From: an uncultured Prevotellaceae bacterium
Lineage (GTDB): Bacteria > Bacteroidota > Bacteroidia > Bacteroidales > Bacteroidaceae
Direction: 5' to 3'
Length of the DNA stretch: 64,000 nucleotides
Assembly: GCA_946402905.1 (NCBI GenBank)
Contig: CAMIYC010000001.1
Location: 62,001 to 126,000, forward strand
In this document: one piece after another, positions 51,118 through 60,102 of the stretch
Numbering within the stretch: the stretch's first letter is position 1
Layout: every line of letters begins with the position of its first letter
Notes under the pieces: generated by a model
Database searches by the model: none
Told to the model about the DNA's origin: nothing
Seen by the model: the letters and a program-made list of their open reading frames with translations, nothing else
Made by a program: the position numbers and the translations under genes

Positions 51118-51522
51118 TCAGAAAGGCAGATCGTCATTCGACTCACCACCACCTCCAAAAGGATCTTCAGAGGCAGGGGCAGCCGGTGCTGCCGGCGGCA
51201 CGGCCTGTGCGGAGGCCATATCCACCGGTGGAACCTGTCCACCCACGGGAGGCACGATGGGACGTACATCATACGCCCTGATACTGTTAAACCATCTCCC
51301 CTGATATTCGTGTGCGTCGATGTCGAAAGCGACGGTGACGTTTTGTCCTACCTGAATGTTGAATCTCTGGAGTCGGTCTTCACCGAATACAGAGAAGACC
51401 ATTTTGCGCGGGAAGCGATCCTCTATGGTCTCGATCACGAAGTCCTGTGCTTTCCATTCCCCTCTTGCGGAGGTGCCGCTTCTGGCTGGCAGCGCAGCGA
51501 TAATTTTTCCTTGTAATTCCAT
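51118..51522 (-). CDS. DUF3127 protein, single-stranded-DNA-binding-like OB fold
   Basis: 134 residues. The first about 95 residues form an OB-fold-like domain (MELQGKIIAALPARSG, EWKAQDFVIET, NVTVAFDIDAHEYQGRWFNS). The C-terminal part is proline- and alanine-rich and ends in SNDDLPF, the same acidic-hydrophobic tip that SSB proteins use to bind partners. DUF3127 is restricted to Bacteroidota and close relatives. It is divergent from dnaN with 214 bases between, which supports a DNA metabolism role. Confidence 0.85.
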   Translation of the reverse strand: MELQGKIIAALPARSGTSARGEWKAQDFVIETIEDRFPRKMVFSVFGEDRLQRFNIQVGQNVTVAFDIDAHEYQGRWFNSIRAYDVRPIVPPVGGQVPPVDMASAQAVPPAAPAAPASEDPFGGGGESNDDLPF

Positions 51523-51621
51523 AATAGATGTAGATTATAATTAGATATCGACTTGAGCATGCGATTTTCGATTGCGAAATTACTAAAAATGTTGGAATTT
51601 CTAAAACTTTTTTGTATATTT

Positions 51622-51653
51622 TTTGTGGTGTCCATTGGTTTTTTGTATTTTTG
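51622..51653 (+). promoter_or_regulatory. Promoter of dnaN
   Basis: TTTG at 51622-51625, 20 bases, then TATTTTTG at 51646-51653. The ATG is at 51737, so the leader is long, about 80 bases. Confidence 0.8.
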
Positions 51654-51736
51654 TAGACTAATAAAATGAGGTGGATGCCAGACACGACATTCACTCCGAC
51701 TTACGCAGGAATATTAACTAATAAATTTATATACTC

Positions 51737-52861
51737 ATGAGATTTTCCATATCCAGCTCCGTATTAAGCAGCAACCTGAGCATCCTCTCAAAGGTGATCA
51801 GCAGCAAGAACTCCATGGCTATCCTGGAATGTTTCTTGTTTGAGATACAAGACGGCCAATTGTCCATCACCGCATCCGACAGCGAGAATGTGATGAAGAC
51901 GACGAGCCAACTAGATGACTACGACGGCAACGGCCGTTTTGCCGTATCGTCGCGTACGATTCTCGACGCTGTGAGAGAACTTCCCGAGCAGCCTCTGACA
52001 TTTGAGGTGGATACAGACAACTTCGCCGTGCAAGTGATATACCAGAATGGTATGTACAACTTCATGGCCCAGAATGCCGACGAATATCCCATGATACAGT
52101 TTGCCCCCACCGAGGTGACCACGATCACGATCGACTCCGGTGTGCTGCTGGAGAACATCACGCGCAGTATCTTTGCCACCGCTCAGGAAGAGCTTCGTCC
52201 TGTGATGAACGGCATCTATTTTGACATCACTCCCGAGTGCATCGCCATCGTGGCCAGTGATGGCAGCAAGCTGGTGCGCAACCGCAACTTTGCCGTGAAG
52301 AGTGAGCAGCCCACCTCGTTTATACTTCCCAAGAAGCCCGCCTCGCTTTTGAAAAACGTGCTCTCGAAGGACGGTGGCGATGTGGTGATACAATTTGACG
52401 ACCGCAGTGCTGTGATCAGCTTTGCCGCCGGTGTGCTGACCTGCCGTCTGATTGAAGGCAGATATCCCAACTACAATTCTGTGATACCCCAGCACAACCC
52501 CAATCAGCTTCGCATCGACCGCAAGGCCCTTCTGGGCACGCTGCGCCGTGTGATGCCTTTTGCCAGCGAGAGCAGCCAATTGGTAAGGATCAAGGTAGAG
52601 CAAGGCCATGTAGAGCTGTCTTCAGAAGACATCGACTTCGCTACCAGTGCGAAGGAGACACTGGTCTGCGAATACGAGGGTGTGCCTATGGCCATTGGTT
52701 TCAAAGGCTCGGGGCTGTCAGAGATACTCAACAATATTGACAGCGAGGAGGTCTTGATAGAGCTGGCCGACCCCAGCCGTGCCGGTGTGATCACTCCCGC
52801 CCAGCAATCAGATGACAACGAGGTGCTGATGCTCATCATGCCCATGCTGCTCAATGACTAA
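51737..52861 (+). CDS. dnaN: DNA polymerase III beta sliding clamp
   Basis: 374 residues, full length. Clamp features: the N-terminus MRFSISSSVLSSNLSILSKV, the middle ARYPNYNSVIPQ-like region (RLIEGRYPNYNSVIPQHNPN) and the end, DNEVLMLIMPML. It tethers DNA polymerase III to DNA. The strong promoter and the downstream exonuclease and acidic protein genes form one unit (gaps of 31 and 20 bases). I see no dnaA boxes, so nothing shows that this is an origin. Confidence 0.96.
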   Translation: MRFSISSSVLSSNLSILSKVISSKNSMAILECFLFEIQDGQLSITASDSENVMKTTSQLDDYDGNGRFAVSSRTILDAVRELPEQPLTFEVDTDNFAVQVIYQNGMYNFMAQNADEYPMIQFAPTEVTTITIDSGVLLENITRSIFATAQEELRPVMNGIYFDITPECIAIVASDGSKLVRNRNFAVKSEQPTSFILPKKPASLLKNVLSKDGGDVVIQFDDRSAVISFAAGVLTCRLIEGRYPNYNSVIPQHNPNQLRIDRKALLGTLRRVMPFASESSQLVRIKVEQGHVELSSEDIDFATSAKETLVCEYEGVPMAIGFKGSGLSEILNNIDSEEVLIELADPSRAGVITPAQQSDDNEVLMLIMPMLLND

Positions 52862-52892
52862 GGTGTGTAAGACGACATAATCAGATGTTTTT

Positions 52893-53747
52893 ATGGAACT
52901 GAAATTACAAAAGCCTCTTGTCATCTTTGACTTAGAGACTACAGGCCTGGATCTTGTGAAAGACCGCATCATCCAGATTGCCTATATCAAGGTATATGCC
53001 GGTGGCAAGGAAGAGCGCAAGAGTTACCTTGTCAACCCGGGCTTTCCCATACCTCCTGAGATCACCGCTATCACCTCTATCAGTGATGAAGACGTCAAGG
53101 ACCAGCCTACCTTCAAGGTTCTTGCCCCACGTCTGCAAGGTGCGTTTACCGGTTGCGACTTCGCGGGGTTCAACTCCAACCATTTCGACATCCCGATGCT
53201 CGCGGAGGAATTCTTACGTGCCGGCATAGACTTTGACTTCTCCAAGAGCCGTCTGATCGACGTGCAGACCATCTTCCACAAGATGGAGCAGCGCAACCTG
53301 GCTGCAGCCTATAAATTCTACTGTGGTCGCAAGATGACCGACGATTTCGCCCCCCATCTGGCAGACCAGGACACTGAGGCCACATATCGTGTGCTCAAGG
53401 GTCAGCTTGACATGTACAGTCCAGAGCGTCAGAGTGAGCCTGAGCGTCAGCTGAAAAACGACGTGGAATCGCTGGCTGCATTCTCCAAGACCAATGAGAA
53501 CGTAGACTTTGCCGGCCGTATCATCTGGAAGCCCGTGGTGGACTCCAACAACCAGCCCCTAATGGACAAAGACGGCAACGTGCTCAAACAGGAAGTATTC
53601 AACTTCGGCAAGTACAAAGGCCGCCCGGTTTCGGAAGTGCTCCACCGCGATCCTGGCTATTACAGTTGGATGCTCAACGGCGACTTCACATACAACACCA
53701 AGCAGGTGTTGACACGTATCCGCCTTAAAGAGTTCAGCAAGCATTAA
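52893..53747 (+). CDS. DEDDh 3'-5' exonuclease (DnaQ-like)
   Basis: 284 residues. VIFDLETTGLD gives D13 and E15, GFNSNHFDIPML the second acidic motif, and HLADQDTEATYRVL the third (DEDDh-type histidine). A C-terminal part (FNFGKYKGRPVSEVLHRDPGYYSWMLNGDF) resembles the DUF3820-like tail found on such Bacteroidota exonucleases. It is probably a proofreading or repair exonuclease and shares a transcript with dnaN. The genes that usually follow in Bacteroides (coaBC, recN) are not here. Confidence 0.9.
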   Translation: MELKLQKPLVIFDLETTGLDLVKDRIIQIAYIKVYAGGKEERKSYLVNPGFPIPPEITAITSISDEDVKDQPTFKVLAPRLQGAFTGCDFAGFNSNHFDIPMLAEEFLRAGIDFDFSKSRLIDVQTIFHKMEQRNLAAAYKFYCGRKMTDDFAPHLADQDTEATYRVLKGQLDMYSPERQSEPERQLKNDVESLAAFSKTNENVDFAGRIIWKPVVDSNNQPLMDKDGNVLKQEVFNFGKYKGRPVSEVLHRDPGYYSWMLNGDFTYNTKQVLTRIRLKEFSKH

Positions 53748-53767
53748 AGACACACCATCACAAGACC

Positions 53768-54211
53768 ATGAAACCTTCAGAACAGACATCTCAGCAATTA
53801 GACCGTGTAATCCGCAAGATCGCACAAAAATTCCCCTATAGTGATGAGCCGACACGTCTCACCGACATTCACTTGAGAGTTTCTCAGGAGAGCGGCGAGA
53901 TGCTGGCATTTGACGATGACGACAACGAAATCACCCGCTGTGTGATAGAAGAGTGGATAGACAACAAAGACGACAACTTCTACGCGGGTGTCACCACGAT
54001 ATTGCGCCAGTCGCTCAAGAAGCTGAGCAAAGTGATTGACAAGATGGGCATTCTGAAGCCCTATAGCTTTGTACTCGAAGACGACGAGAAAGAGAATATC
54101 GCAGAGCTCTATATCGCCGACGACGACACCATCATCATCAGCGGCGACCTGATGGAGGGTCTTGACAAAGACCTGGATCATTTCTTCGACGAACTGATGA
54201 AAGACCAATAA
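53768..54211 (+). CDS. Acidic hypothetical protein
   Basis: 147 residues, very acidic (runs of Asp in FDDDDNEIT and ADDDTIII). There is no signal peptide and no membrane segment. A helical first half (LDRVIRKIAQKF, TTILRQSLKKLSKVIDKM) precedes a strand-rich end (YSFVLEDDEKENIAELYIADD). I do not recognise a family. It is the last gene of the dnaN unit, 20 bases after the exonuclease, and it ends in a bidirectional terminator. A role in replication is only suggested by position. Confidence 0.75.
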   Translation: MKPSEQTSQQLDRVIRKIAQKFPYSDEPTRLTDIHLRVSQESGEMLAFDDDDNEITRCVIEEWIDNKDDNFYAGVTTILRQSLKKLSKVIDKMGILKPYSFVLEDDEKENIAELYIADDDTIIISGDLMEGLDKDLDHFFDELMKDQ

Positions 54212-54240
54212 AGGAGGCTCGTATTAAGAAAAAGTATCAA

Positions 54241-54266
54241 AAAGACCCGGATTTCTCCGGGTCTTT
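54241..54266. terminator. Bidirectional terminator between convergent genes
   Basis: A perfect 11-bp stem (AAAGACCCGGA with TCCGGGTCTTT) around TTTC. It serves the dnaN unit and the second GHL10 gene. Confidence 0.85.
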
Positions 54267-54272
54267 ATAGTT

Positions 54273-55796
54273 TTATAATTTGACGCGCTTGACTACACCT
54301 TTGCTCTCATTATTCATCCTGTCGAGTGCTGTGACGACGTATACGTATTTGGTCTTTCCATCCTTATAAGGAAGTTTGTAGAAATTGTTCGTGGTGACGG
54401 CCACGATACGGGAAGGATCGGACAGGTCGACTTTCTCGTCGGCGTTGAACCGGTAGACAACATATTTGCATGCCTCGTCTTTCCATCCACTGCCTTGCGG
54501 TTTTGTCCAGAAGAGTACATAATCCTCAGACATACGCAGCGGTTTGACTTTCCTCGGGGCTTTTGGCGCCTTGCCATCAATGAAATCCATCTGAGGCTGC
54601 AACGCGGGATACCTCCAATATTTCGTACGCAGCAACTTGCCATAATTTCCCACATTGTCTACAGCCGCCTTTGCGTACCAAAGCACGGTGCCATTGACAT
54701 TGGAGCACTGGCGGTGGAGCTGGAATTTAGCTCCCATCTGATGCACTTCAGGATTTCTGGGGTCGGAATGCTTCACCGTCCTCTCCAGGTCCTCTCCGAT
54801 ATACAACGGGCGATTGCCACAATGGCTGTTCCACCATTTGATCAGTGTGGTATAGTCGGCAGCTTTATGCCCGATTTCCCAATAGAGCTGTGGCACACAG
54901 TAATCCAACCATCCGTTATTGACCCACAAGAGGACGTCGGCATAGAGGTCGTCATAATTCTGCGTGCCATTGGTCTTACTGCCCACCCCCGGAGCGTTTT
55001 TCTCGTTACGGTAGATACCAAACGGCGACACGCCGAACTTGACCCATGGTTTACGGTCATGAATAGTCTTGTAGAGCTGTTTGATAAACACATTGACATT
55101 GTCGCGGCGCCAGTCGCCCTTATTATTGAAACTGCGGTTGTATCTCTGATATTGTGCATCATCGTCTATCACCTGTCCGGCAGCTGGATAAGGATAGAAG
55201 TAATCATCGATATGCAGTCCGTCGATATCATATCTCCTGACGATATCATCCACCACCCTGCACACATAGTCTCTGGCCTCAGGAATACCTGGATTGAGGA
55301 TATATTGTCCGTCGTAGCTGAACACCCAGTCAGTCCTCTTGCGTGCGATATGATTGAAGTCAAGTTCGCGTGTGGTCTTTGTCTTTGCCCTGTAGGGATT
55401 GATCCAGGCGTGCAATTCCATTCCGCGCTGATGACACTGCTCTATCATCCACTGCAAGGGATCCCAGTAAGGCGCCGGAGCCACCCCTTGCTTTCCGGTA
55501 AGGAATCGGCTCCACGGTTCGATCTCACTCTGATAAAGCGCATCACATTCTGGCCTCACCTGGAAGATGATGGCATTGACTCCATCCTTTCTCAACTCAT
55601 CGAGTTGATAAGAAAGTGTATTCTGCATCTGTTCTGTCGACATGCCGACGAACTGTCCGTTTACGCATTGTATCCATGCCCCCCTGAACTCCCTTTTGCT
55701 GGGAGAAGAGGTAGGATTGACGGTCTCCGTAGTGACACAAGACGCCATCAGCATGGCGGCTATGCCCATTATTGCATATATTTTCCTTAAAATCAT
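54273..55796 (-). CDS. GHL10-family (DUF187) glycoside hydrolase-like lipoprotein
   Basis: 507 residues. The signal peptide ends in the lipobox LMASC (C20), so it is a lipoprotein. The GHL10 barrel follows: FRGAWIQCVNGQFVG, FQVRPECDALYQSE, RGMELHAWINPYRA, DIDGLHIDDYFYPYP, VKFGVSPFG, CVPQLYWE. The C-terminal about 90 residues are a fibronectin-like domain (YVVYRFNADEKVD, YVVTALDRMNNES). It is a paralogue of the secreted protein at 49.4 kb. It is placed after the PpiD-like gene but separated from it by a terminator. Confidence 0.88.
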   Translation of the reverse strand: MILRKIYAIMGIAAMLMASCVTTETVNPTSSPSKREFRGAWIQCVNGQFVGMSTEQMQNTLSYQLDELRKDGVNAIIFQVRPECDALYQSEIEPWSRFLTGKQGVAPAPYWDPLQWMIEQCHQRGMELHAWINPYRAKTKTTRELDFNHIARKRTDWVFSYDGQYILNPGIPEARDYVCRVVDDIVRRYDIDGLHIDDYFYPYPAAGQVIDDDAQYQRYNRSFNNKGDWRRDNVNVFIKQLYKTIHDRKPWVKFGVSPFGIYRNEKNAPGVGSKTNGTQNYDDLYADVLLWVNNGWLDYCVPQLYWEIGHKAADYTTLIKWWNSHCGNRPLYIGEDLERTVKHSDPRNPEVHQMGAKFQLHRQCSNVNGTVLWYAKAAVDNVGNYGKLLRTKYWRYPALQPQMDFIDGKAPKAPRKVKPLRMSEDYVLFWTKPQGSGWKDEACKYVVYRFNADEKVDLSDPSRIVAVTTNNFYKLPYKDGKTKYVYVVTALDRMNNESKGVVKRVKL

Positions 55797-55812
55797 ATTC
55801 TATTAATCATTG

Positions 55813-55862
55813 AAAAATCCTCTCACCTAACCATCAGAAGAAAAGGTTACATGAGAGGATTT
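55813..55862 (-). terminator. Two-part hairpin terminator after the PpiD-like gene
   Basis: AAATCCTCTCA pairs with TGAGAGGATTT, and inside it TAACC pairs with GGTTA. On the minus strand it is followed by TTTTT. Confidence 0.75.
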
Positions 55863-55900
55863 ATTTCCGATATTACATGTATCTTCTACCCTATCAAGAT

Positions 55901-58027
55901 TTAGAAGAAGAGATATCTGTTGTCCTTGACATTAGCATTGATCATCAACTCCTGGAAGACGGTCCTTGAAAGGTTGGAGAGATAAGCCTGTGTGGTCTTG
56001 GCTGTGGCTGTCTTGGCATCAAACTTACCGGGAAGAGTTCTCTTGTCCTTCACCTGGAAGAGATAGACGCCCGACATACCTTTCACGGGATGAGCGGAGA
56101 ATTTTCCTTTCTCTGTGGCTGCGACAGCACCGCTGAGTGCAGGCTCCTGTGCCTGGAGTTCAGAGAGGAACACCGGCGAAGCGAAAGTAATCTGCTTGAC
56201 CTCTGTGACCTTGGCACCCTTTGCCTTAGCCTGAGCCGTAGATTTTACATCCTTCAGCTTTTCGATAATCTGCTCTGCTTTCTTATCACGGAGCACCTCG
56301 CTCTGGACGAACTCTTTCACCTCGGCGTTGTCAAGCGGCATATATCCCTTAGGATAGATATCGGTGAGCACCATGACGAGAAGTTGGTCACCCCGGTTGT
56401 TGCCGCAGGTCATGACTTCCGACACATCGTTTTTCTTTGCCTCGAAGACCCATTTGAGGGCGTCGCGAGAATTGGGTATTCCAGCCACAGCACCCTGAGA
56501 AGTGACCACATTCTTGGCATCCATGATCTGGTATCCGCTCTTCACAGCGTTTTTCTCCATCGACTCCAGACTTTGGTTGGCAGCAACAAACTGCTTGAAA
56601 TCATCATTGTACTTATGAGAAGTCTCGGGAGAATAAGCAATGTTTCTCTTGACCACTGCCACGTCGTATTTGTCGACCATTGCCCTGCGGTCAGTCACCT
56701 GTATGATCAGGCTGCCCTGTGTGAGGGGTATCACCTTGGTCTCACCGGCTGCGAGTGTGTTGAGTGCGTTGAAGACTGACACGTTGTCTTTGGTCATGCC
56801 ATTAGCACGCTCGTACATAGCAGTGGTCATCCACTGTTTCTGTCCCGGCTGTCCATATTTTTTAGCAATGACTTCGAAGTCAGCGCCTCCAACGACAGCA
56901 TTGTAGACACTGTCGGCCTTGGTCTTAGTCTCAGCATTAGTATTTCCTGCCACGACGATCGATCTGAACTCGATAGAGTCAGGCAATGAAGCCTTGGAGA
57001 TGAGCTTGATGACGTTGAGAGTGTTGTCAGCAGTGCTTTCAACCGGTCCCACGACGGCTCCCACGCTCATAGAGTCGAGACGTGTAGCGATATCAGAGGA
57101 GAAAGCGCTCTTTCTGACAGGCACGCCGAGATAAGCCAGATTGGACTGCCCCTCACGCACCACCTTGTCGGCATCCTCACCGTTTTTCAGGCGGTCGGCA
57201 CAAGTCTGCAGCGCTTTGTTGAGCGCAGCTTTGTCAGCAGCAGAAGCCACTTTGTTGACCAGAATGTATTTGATTGCACGGATTTCCTCAGGAATTTTGA
57301 ACATTTCCTTGCGCTCGTCATACTTTTTCTTCAGGTCGCTGTCGTCAATCTTCACATCCTTGTCGTTGATTGACTTGTAGTCGATATAAGCCAGTTCGAT
57401 GTCATTCTCCTGGTTCTCAGCATCAAATCCGAACTTTGCCTCCACGGGGTTGGAGAGGACGCAAGAAGCGAGAAGAGCCTGGTATTTCTGCATAAGCAGC
57501 TCCTGACGGAGTTGTTTCTCCTTGAAGAGTGCGAACATGCGTCTCTTGTCGTAGTCAGGATCCTGCATGCTGTTGCTCTTCATGAACAAGTTGTACTTAT
57601 TGACATCAAACCTTCCGGTCTGCTCATTATATGCACCAGTGACATTAGCGATCTCCATCAAGGTCTGGTTGGTGCCTTGAGTCATGATGTTTCTGATTTC
57701 GTCGGTGGTCACTGTGAGTCCCAGTTCATCAGCCTCATGCTCGATTATTTTGTTCTGCACGAAACTGTTCCATGCCATGCTTCTGATTTGCTCCTCATTG
57801 GCCTGTGGTGATGAGATCTTCGTGCACTCTACGAATTCGTTGACGTAGTTTTGGTAGTCCTGCACACCGATTGTCTGTCCGAGGACTTCACCAACTCTTG
57901 AGCTGCGCTCTCTTCCTGTGGTCTCACAGGAGCGGAACATGTCTCCAGCAATAAATCCAAAAAGGCCCAGACCGATTATACAAATCAGGAATACGCCTTT
58001 GCTTCTAATTTTTCCTAATGCTGCCAT
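55901..58027 (-). CDS. PpiD/SurA-type periplasmic peptidyl-prolyl isomerase
   Basis: 708 residues. One N-terminal membrane anchor (VFLICIIGLGLFGFIAGDMF) is followed by a SurA-like N-domain (residues about 40-220) rich in helices. Parvulin-like domains are then seen at about 240-350 (IPEEIRAIKYILVNKVASAADKAAL) and again near 360-480. The tail contains YPKGYMPLDNAEVKEF. It folds outer-membrane proteins at the inner-membrane face. It is the last of the barrel-LptC-CorC-PpiD run on the minus strand, 150 bases after CorC, with a weak -7 match at 58125-58132. Confidence 0.87.
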   Translation of the reverse strand: MAALGKIRSKGVFLICIIGLGLFGFIAGDMFRSCETTGRERSSRVGEVLGQTIGVQDYQNYVNEFVECTKISSPQANEEQIRSMAWNSFVQNKIIEHEADELGLTVTTDEIRNIMTQGTNQTLMEIANVTGAYNEQTGRFDVNKYNLFMKSNSMQDPDYDKRRMFALFKEKQLRQELLMQKYQALLASCVLSNPVEAKFGFDAENQENDIELAYIDYKSINDKDVKIDDSDLKKKYDERKEMFKIPEEIRAIKYILVNKVASAADKAALNKALQTCADRLKNGEDADKVVREGQSNLAYLGVPVRKSAFSSDIATRLDSMSVGAVVGPVESTADNTLNVIKLISKASLPDSIEFRSIVVAGNTNAETKTKADSVYNAVVGGADFEVIAKKYGQPGQKQWMTTAMYERANGMTKDNVSVFNALNTLAAGETKVIPLTQGSLIIQVTDRRAMVDKYDVAVVKRNIAYSPETSHKYNDDFKQFVAANQSLESMEKNAVKSGYQIMDAKNVVTSQGAVAGIPNSRDALKWVFEAKKNDVSEVMTCGNNRGDQLLVMVLTDIYPKGYMPLDNAEVKEFVQSEVLRDKKAEQIIEKLKDVKSTAQAKAKGAKVTEVKQITFASPVFLSELQAQEPALSGAVAATEKGKFSAHPVKGMSGVYLFQVKDKRTLPGKFDAKTATAKTTQAYLSNLSRTVFQELMINANVKDNRYLFF

Positions 58028-58177
58028 TACTAATTATTAATATTTTGTTTATTATTTTAAATCTTCTCCAAGCTTGGCCAGAGAGCGTCTAAGAGCCTCT
58101 TTGAGCCAATTTTCGAAAATGCGCACAAAATTACAAAGAAAATAGGAAATAACCCAATTTTTCTTTAAAAAATACCA

Positions 58178-59437
58178 TTAATGCACTATATTTAGCTTCA
58201 CCAATTCTATTTTTGTCATTGTATTTTTTATGATTTTGAAATGGAAGTGTCCTATTTTTACGATTTCATTGAGTTTTGGAAAACTTTGATACTCGTGCAG
58301 GATCAGTCCGCCAATAGTCATATACTCATCACTTTCAGGCAGTTCGATGCCAAACATCTCGTTGACCTTGTCTATTTCAAGGCGTGCGGAGAGCAGGTAC
58401 TCATTCTCGGCTGTTTTCTTGGCCACATAATTGGTATTGTCGTGCTCATCCTCAATATCGCCGAAAATTTCCTCTACGATATCCTCAAGAGAGACGATAC
58501 CGCTGGTGCCTCCAAACTCATCCACCACGACGCCGAGGCTTTTTTTCTCCCTGAGGAAGATTTTCATCATTTTATGTGCAGCCATCGTCTCGGGCACGAA
58601 AGGCATGAGGCGTATATCCTCCTGCCAGTTTTCGGGCTGTGTAAACATCTCGGAGGAATGTATATATCCAACGATATGGTCGATATCCTCCTTGTATACA
58701 ATGATTTTTGAATGTCCGCTCTCGATGAACTTTTGCTTCAACTGTCCGATATCACAGTTTTCTTCTACAGCATCGATCTCTGTACGCGGCACCATGCAGT
58801 CTCTGACTTTGGTTTCAGAGAAATCCAATGCGTTCTGGAAAATTTTCACCTCATCGTCGATGTCATCCTCGCTGGCAGCATTGTCTATGCTTGACTGTAC
58901 AAGATAGTCAAGGTCTACCTTTGAGAAGAGTTCATCATCATTTTCTTTGTTCATCTTTACCCCGAAGAGTCCGAGCAGAATTTTTGACAGGAATGTGGCG
59001 AATTTGGAGATGGGCCACAGTATGATGTAGCACAAGAACGCAGGAATAGCGAAAAAAGTGAGTAGCGTATTAGGCAGACTCTTAAACAAGGTCTTAGGCA
59101 GGAACTCTCCCGTGAAGAGCACGATAATGGTCGATAGTATGGTGTCGGCTGGCACGGTGAATCCAGCAGGCATTCCCTTGAAGATCGTCGCGTCGAAGAG
59201 TTTTGCGATCAGAATACCATAAACCACCAGTGCGATATTATTGCCCACGAGCATCGTGCTGACAAAATTGTTGGGATGCTGATAAAACACAGATATACAC
59301 TTCTGTGACCACCCGTGCTTCTCCTTGTCCATCTCGGCGAGCATTCTGTTGCTGGAGACGAATGCGATCTCCATGCCTGAGAAGAAGGCGGAGAAGAGCA
59401 TGGTGACGATAATTCCAAGTATCAGTGGTAAATCCAT
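58178..59437 (-). CDS. HlyC/CorC-family membrane protein (DUF21, CBS pair, CorC domain)
   Basis: 419 residues. DUF21/CNNM membrane domain at residues 1-180 (MDLPLILGIIVTMLFSAFFS, MEIAFVSSNRMLAEMD, FVSTMLVGNNIALVVYG), a CBS pair at about 200-320 (FSETKVRDCMVPRTEID, GYIHSSEMF, LGVVVDEFGGTSGIV) and the CorC_HlyC domain at the end. Members handle magnesium or other cations; in Bacteroidota the same layout includes GldE. It starts 1 base after the lptC stop, so the two are coupled. Confidence 0.9.
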   Translation of the reverse strand: MDLPLILGIIVTMLFSAFFSGMEIAFVSSNRMLAEMDKEKHGWSQKCISVFYQHPNNFVSTMLVGNNIALVVYGILIAKLFDATIFKGMPAGFTVPADTILSTIIVLFTGEFLPKTLFKSLPNTLLTFFAIPAFLCYIILWPISKFATFLSKILLGLFGVKMNKENDDELFSKVDLDYLVQSSIDNAASEDDIDDEVKIFQNALDFSETKVRDCMVPRTEIDAVEENCDIGQLKQKFIESGHSKIIVYKEDIDHIVGYIHSSEMFTQPENWQEDIRLMPFVPETMAAHKMMKIFLREKKSLGVVVDEFGGTSGIVSLEDIVEEIFGDIEDEHDNTNYVAKKTAENEYLLSARLEIDKVNEMFGIELPESDEYMTIGGLILHEYQSFPKLNEIVKIGHFHFKIIKNTMTKIELVKLNIVH

Positions 59438-59438
59438 A

Positions 59439-60092
59439 TTATCTGTTAGTATTTCTTCGTGGTCTGGCCGGTTGTCGTCCTCTTTTGAGGGCAGAGTCGG
59501 CCTGCACTTTATTCATGGTATCTCGTGGAGACTTGTCGATGTCGCCTTTGTCGAAATGTCCTTTTGTCGTGGTGACAGAATATTTTGTCATCCGCTCATC
59601 ACTTCTGAACCTGTTTCCCTGCAACTCTTTGTCGGCCGTAACCAGATGAGAGAATTTGTTGGAGTATATCTCATGCGTCCGTTCATCCCAGAACAACTCT
59701 TCGCTGTTAAACCTGAGTCCTTTCTTTGTCAGGATGCTCACGCGCCCCCTCAACTCCCACAATTTCTTGAGGTCGTAATAATAAGCCGTGTCGCATTGTA
59801 TATACGACTGGACGTGCATCGACAAGTCAAACTGCTCAAGAAACAACCCTTTCTCGAAGATCCAGCGTGAAGGTTGCCTGACCTGGTTGACCTCCCACTG
59901 CTCAGTGACTATTCTGTACTTGATGACACCAGAGTCGGAAATAAGTGTATTCACGCCATAAGATACCATCATCGACACCGAATCTCTCGGGTTGACAGCA
60001 GGTGCGATATGCTCTTTTTCCTCCTGGCATGCCATCATCATAGTGACGGCCACCAGCGTCATGACTATCCACAGACGATACTTCGCGGTCAT
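59439..60092 (-). CDS. lptC: LPS export ABC transporter periplasmic protein LptC
   Basis: 217 residues. The signal peptide ends in a lipobox MMMAC (C22), typical of the Bacteroidota LptC lipoprotein. The body is a beta-jellyroll-like set of strands (VIKYRIVTEQWEVNQ, KGLFLEQFDLSMHVQSYIQCDTAYYY, LRFNSEELFWDERTHEIYSNKF). The C-terminus is long and basic (KRGRQPARPRRNTNR). It bridges the LPS transporter and periplasmic LptA. It is 10 bases after the barrel gene and 1 base before the CorC-like gene. Confidence 0.87.
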   Translation of the reverse strand: MTAKYRLWIVMTLVAVTMMMACQEEKEHIAPAVNPRDSVSMMVSYGVNTLISDSGVIKYRIVTEQWEVNQVRQPSRWIFEKGLFLEQFDLSMHVQSYIQCDTAYYYDLKKLWELRGRVSILTKKGLRFNSEELFWDERTHEIYSNKFSHLVTADKELQGNRFRSDERMTKYSVTTTKGHFDKGDIDKSPRDTMNKVQADSALKRGRQPARPRRNTNR

Positions 60093-60102
60093 CTTACCAG
60101 AA

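Noticed and set aside
51523..51736. Replication origin next to dnaN
   Set aside because: No dnaA gene and no visible cluster of DnaA boxes; only promoters were seen in this gap.
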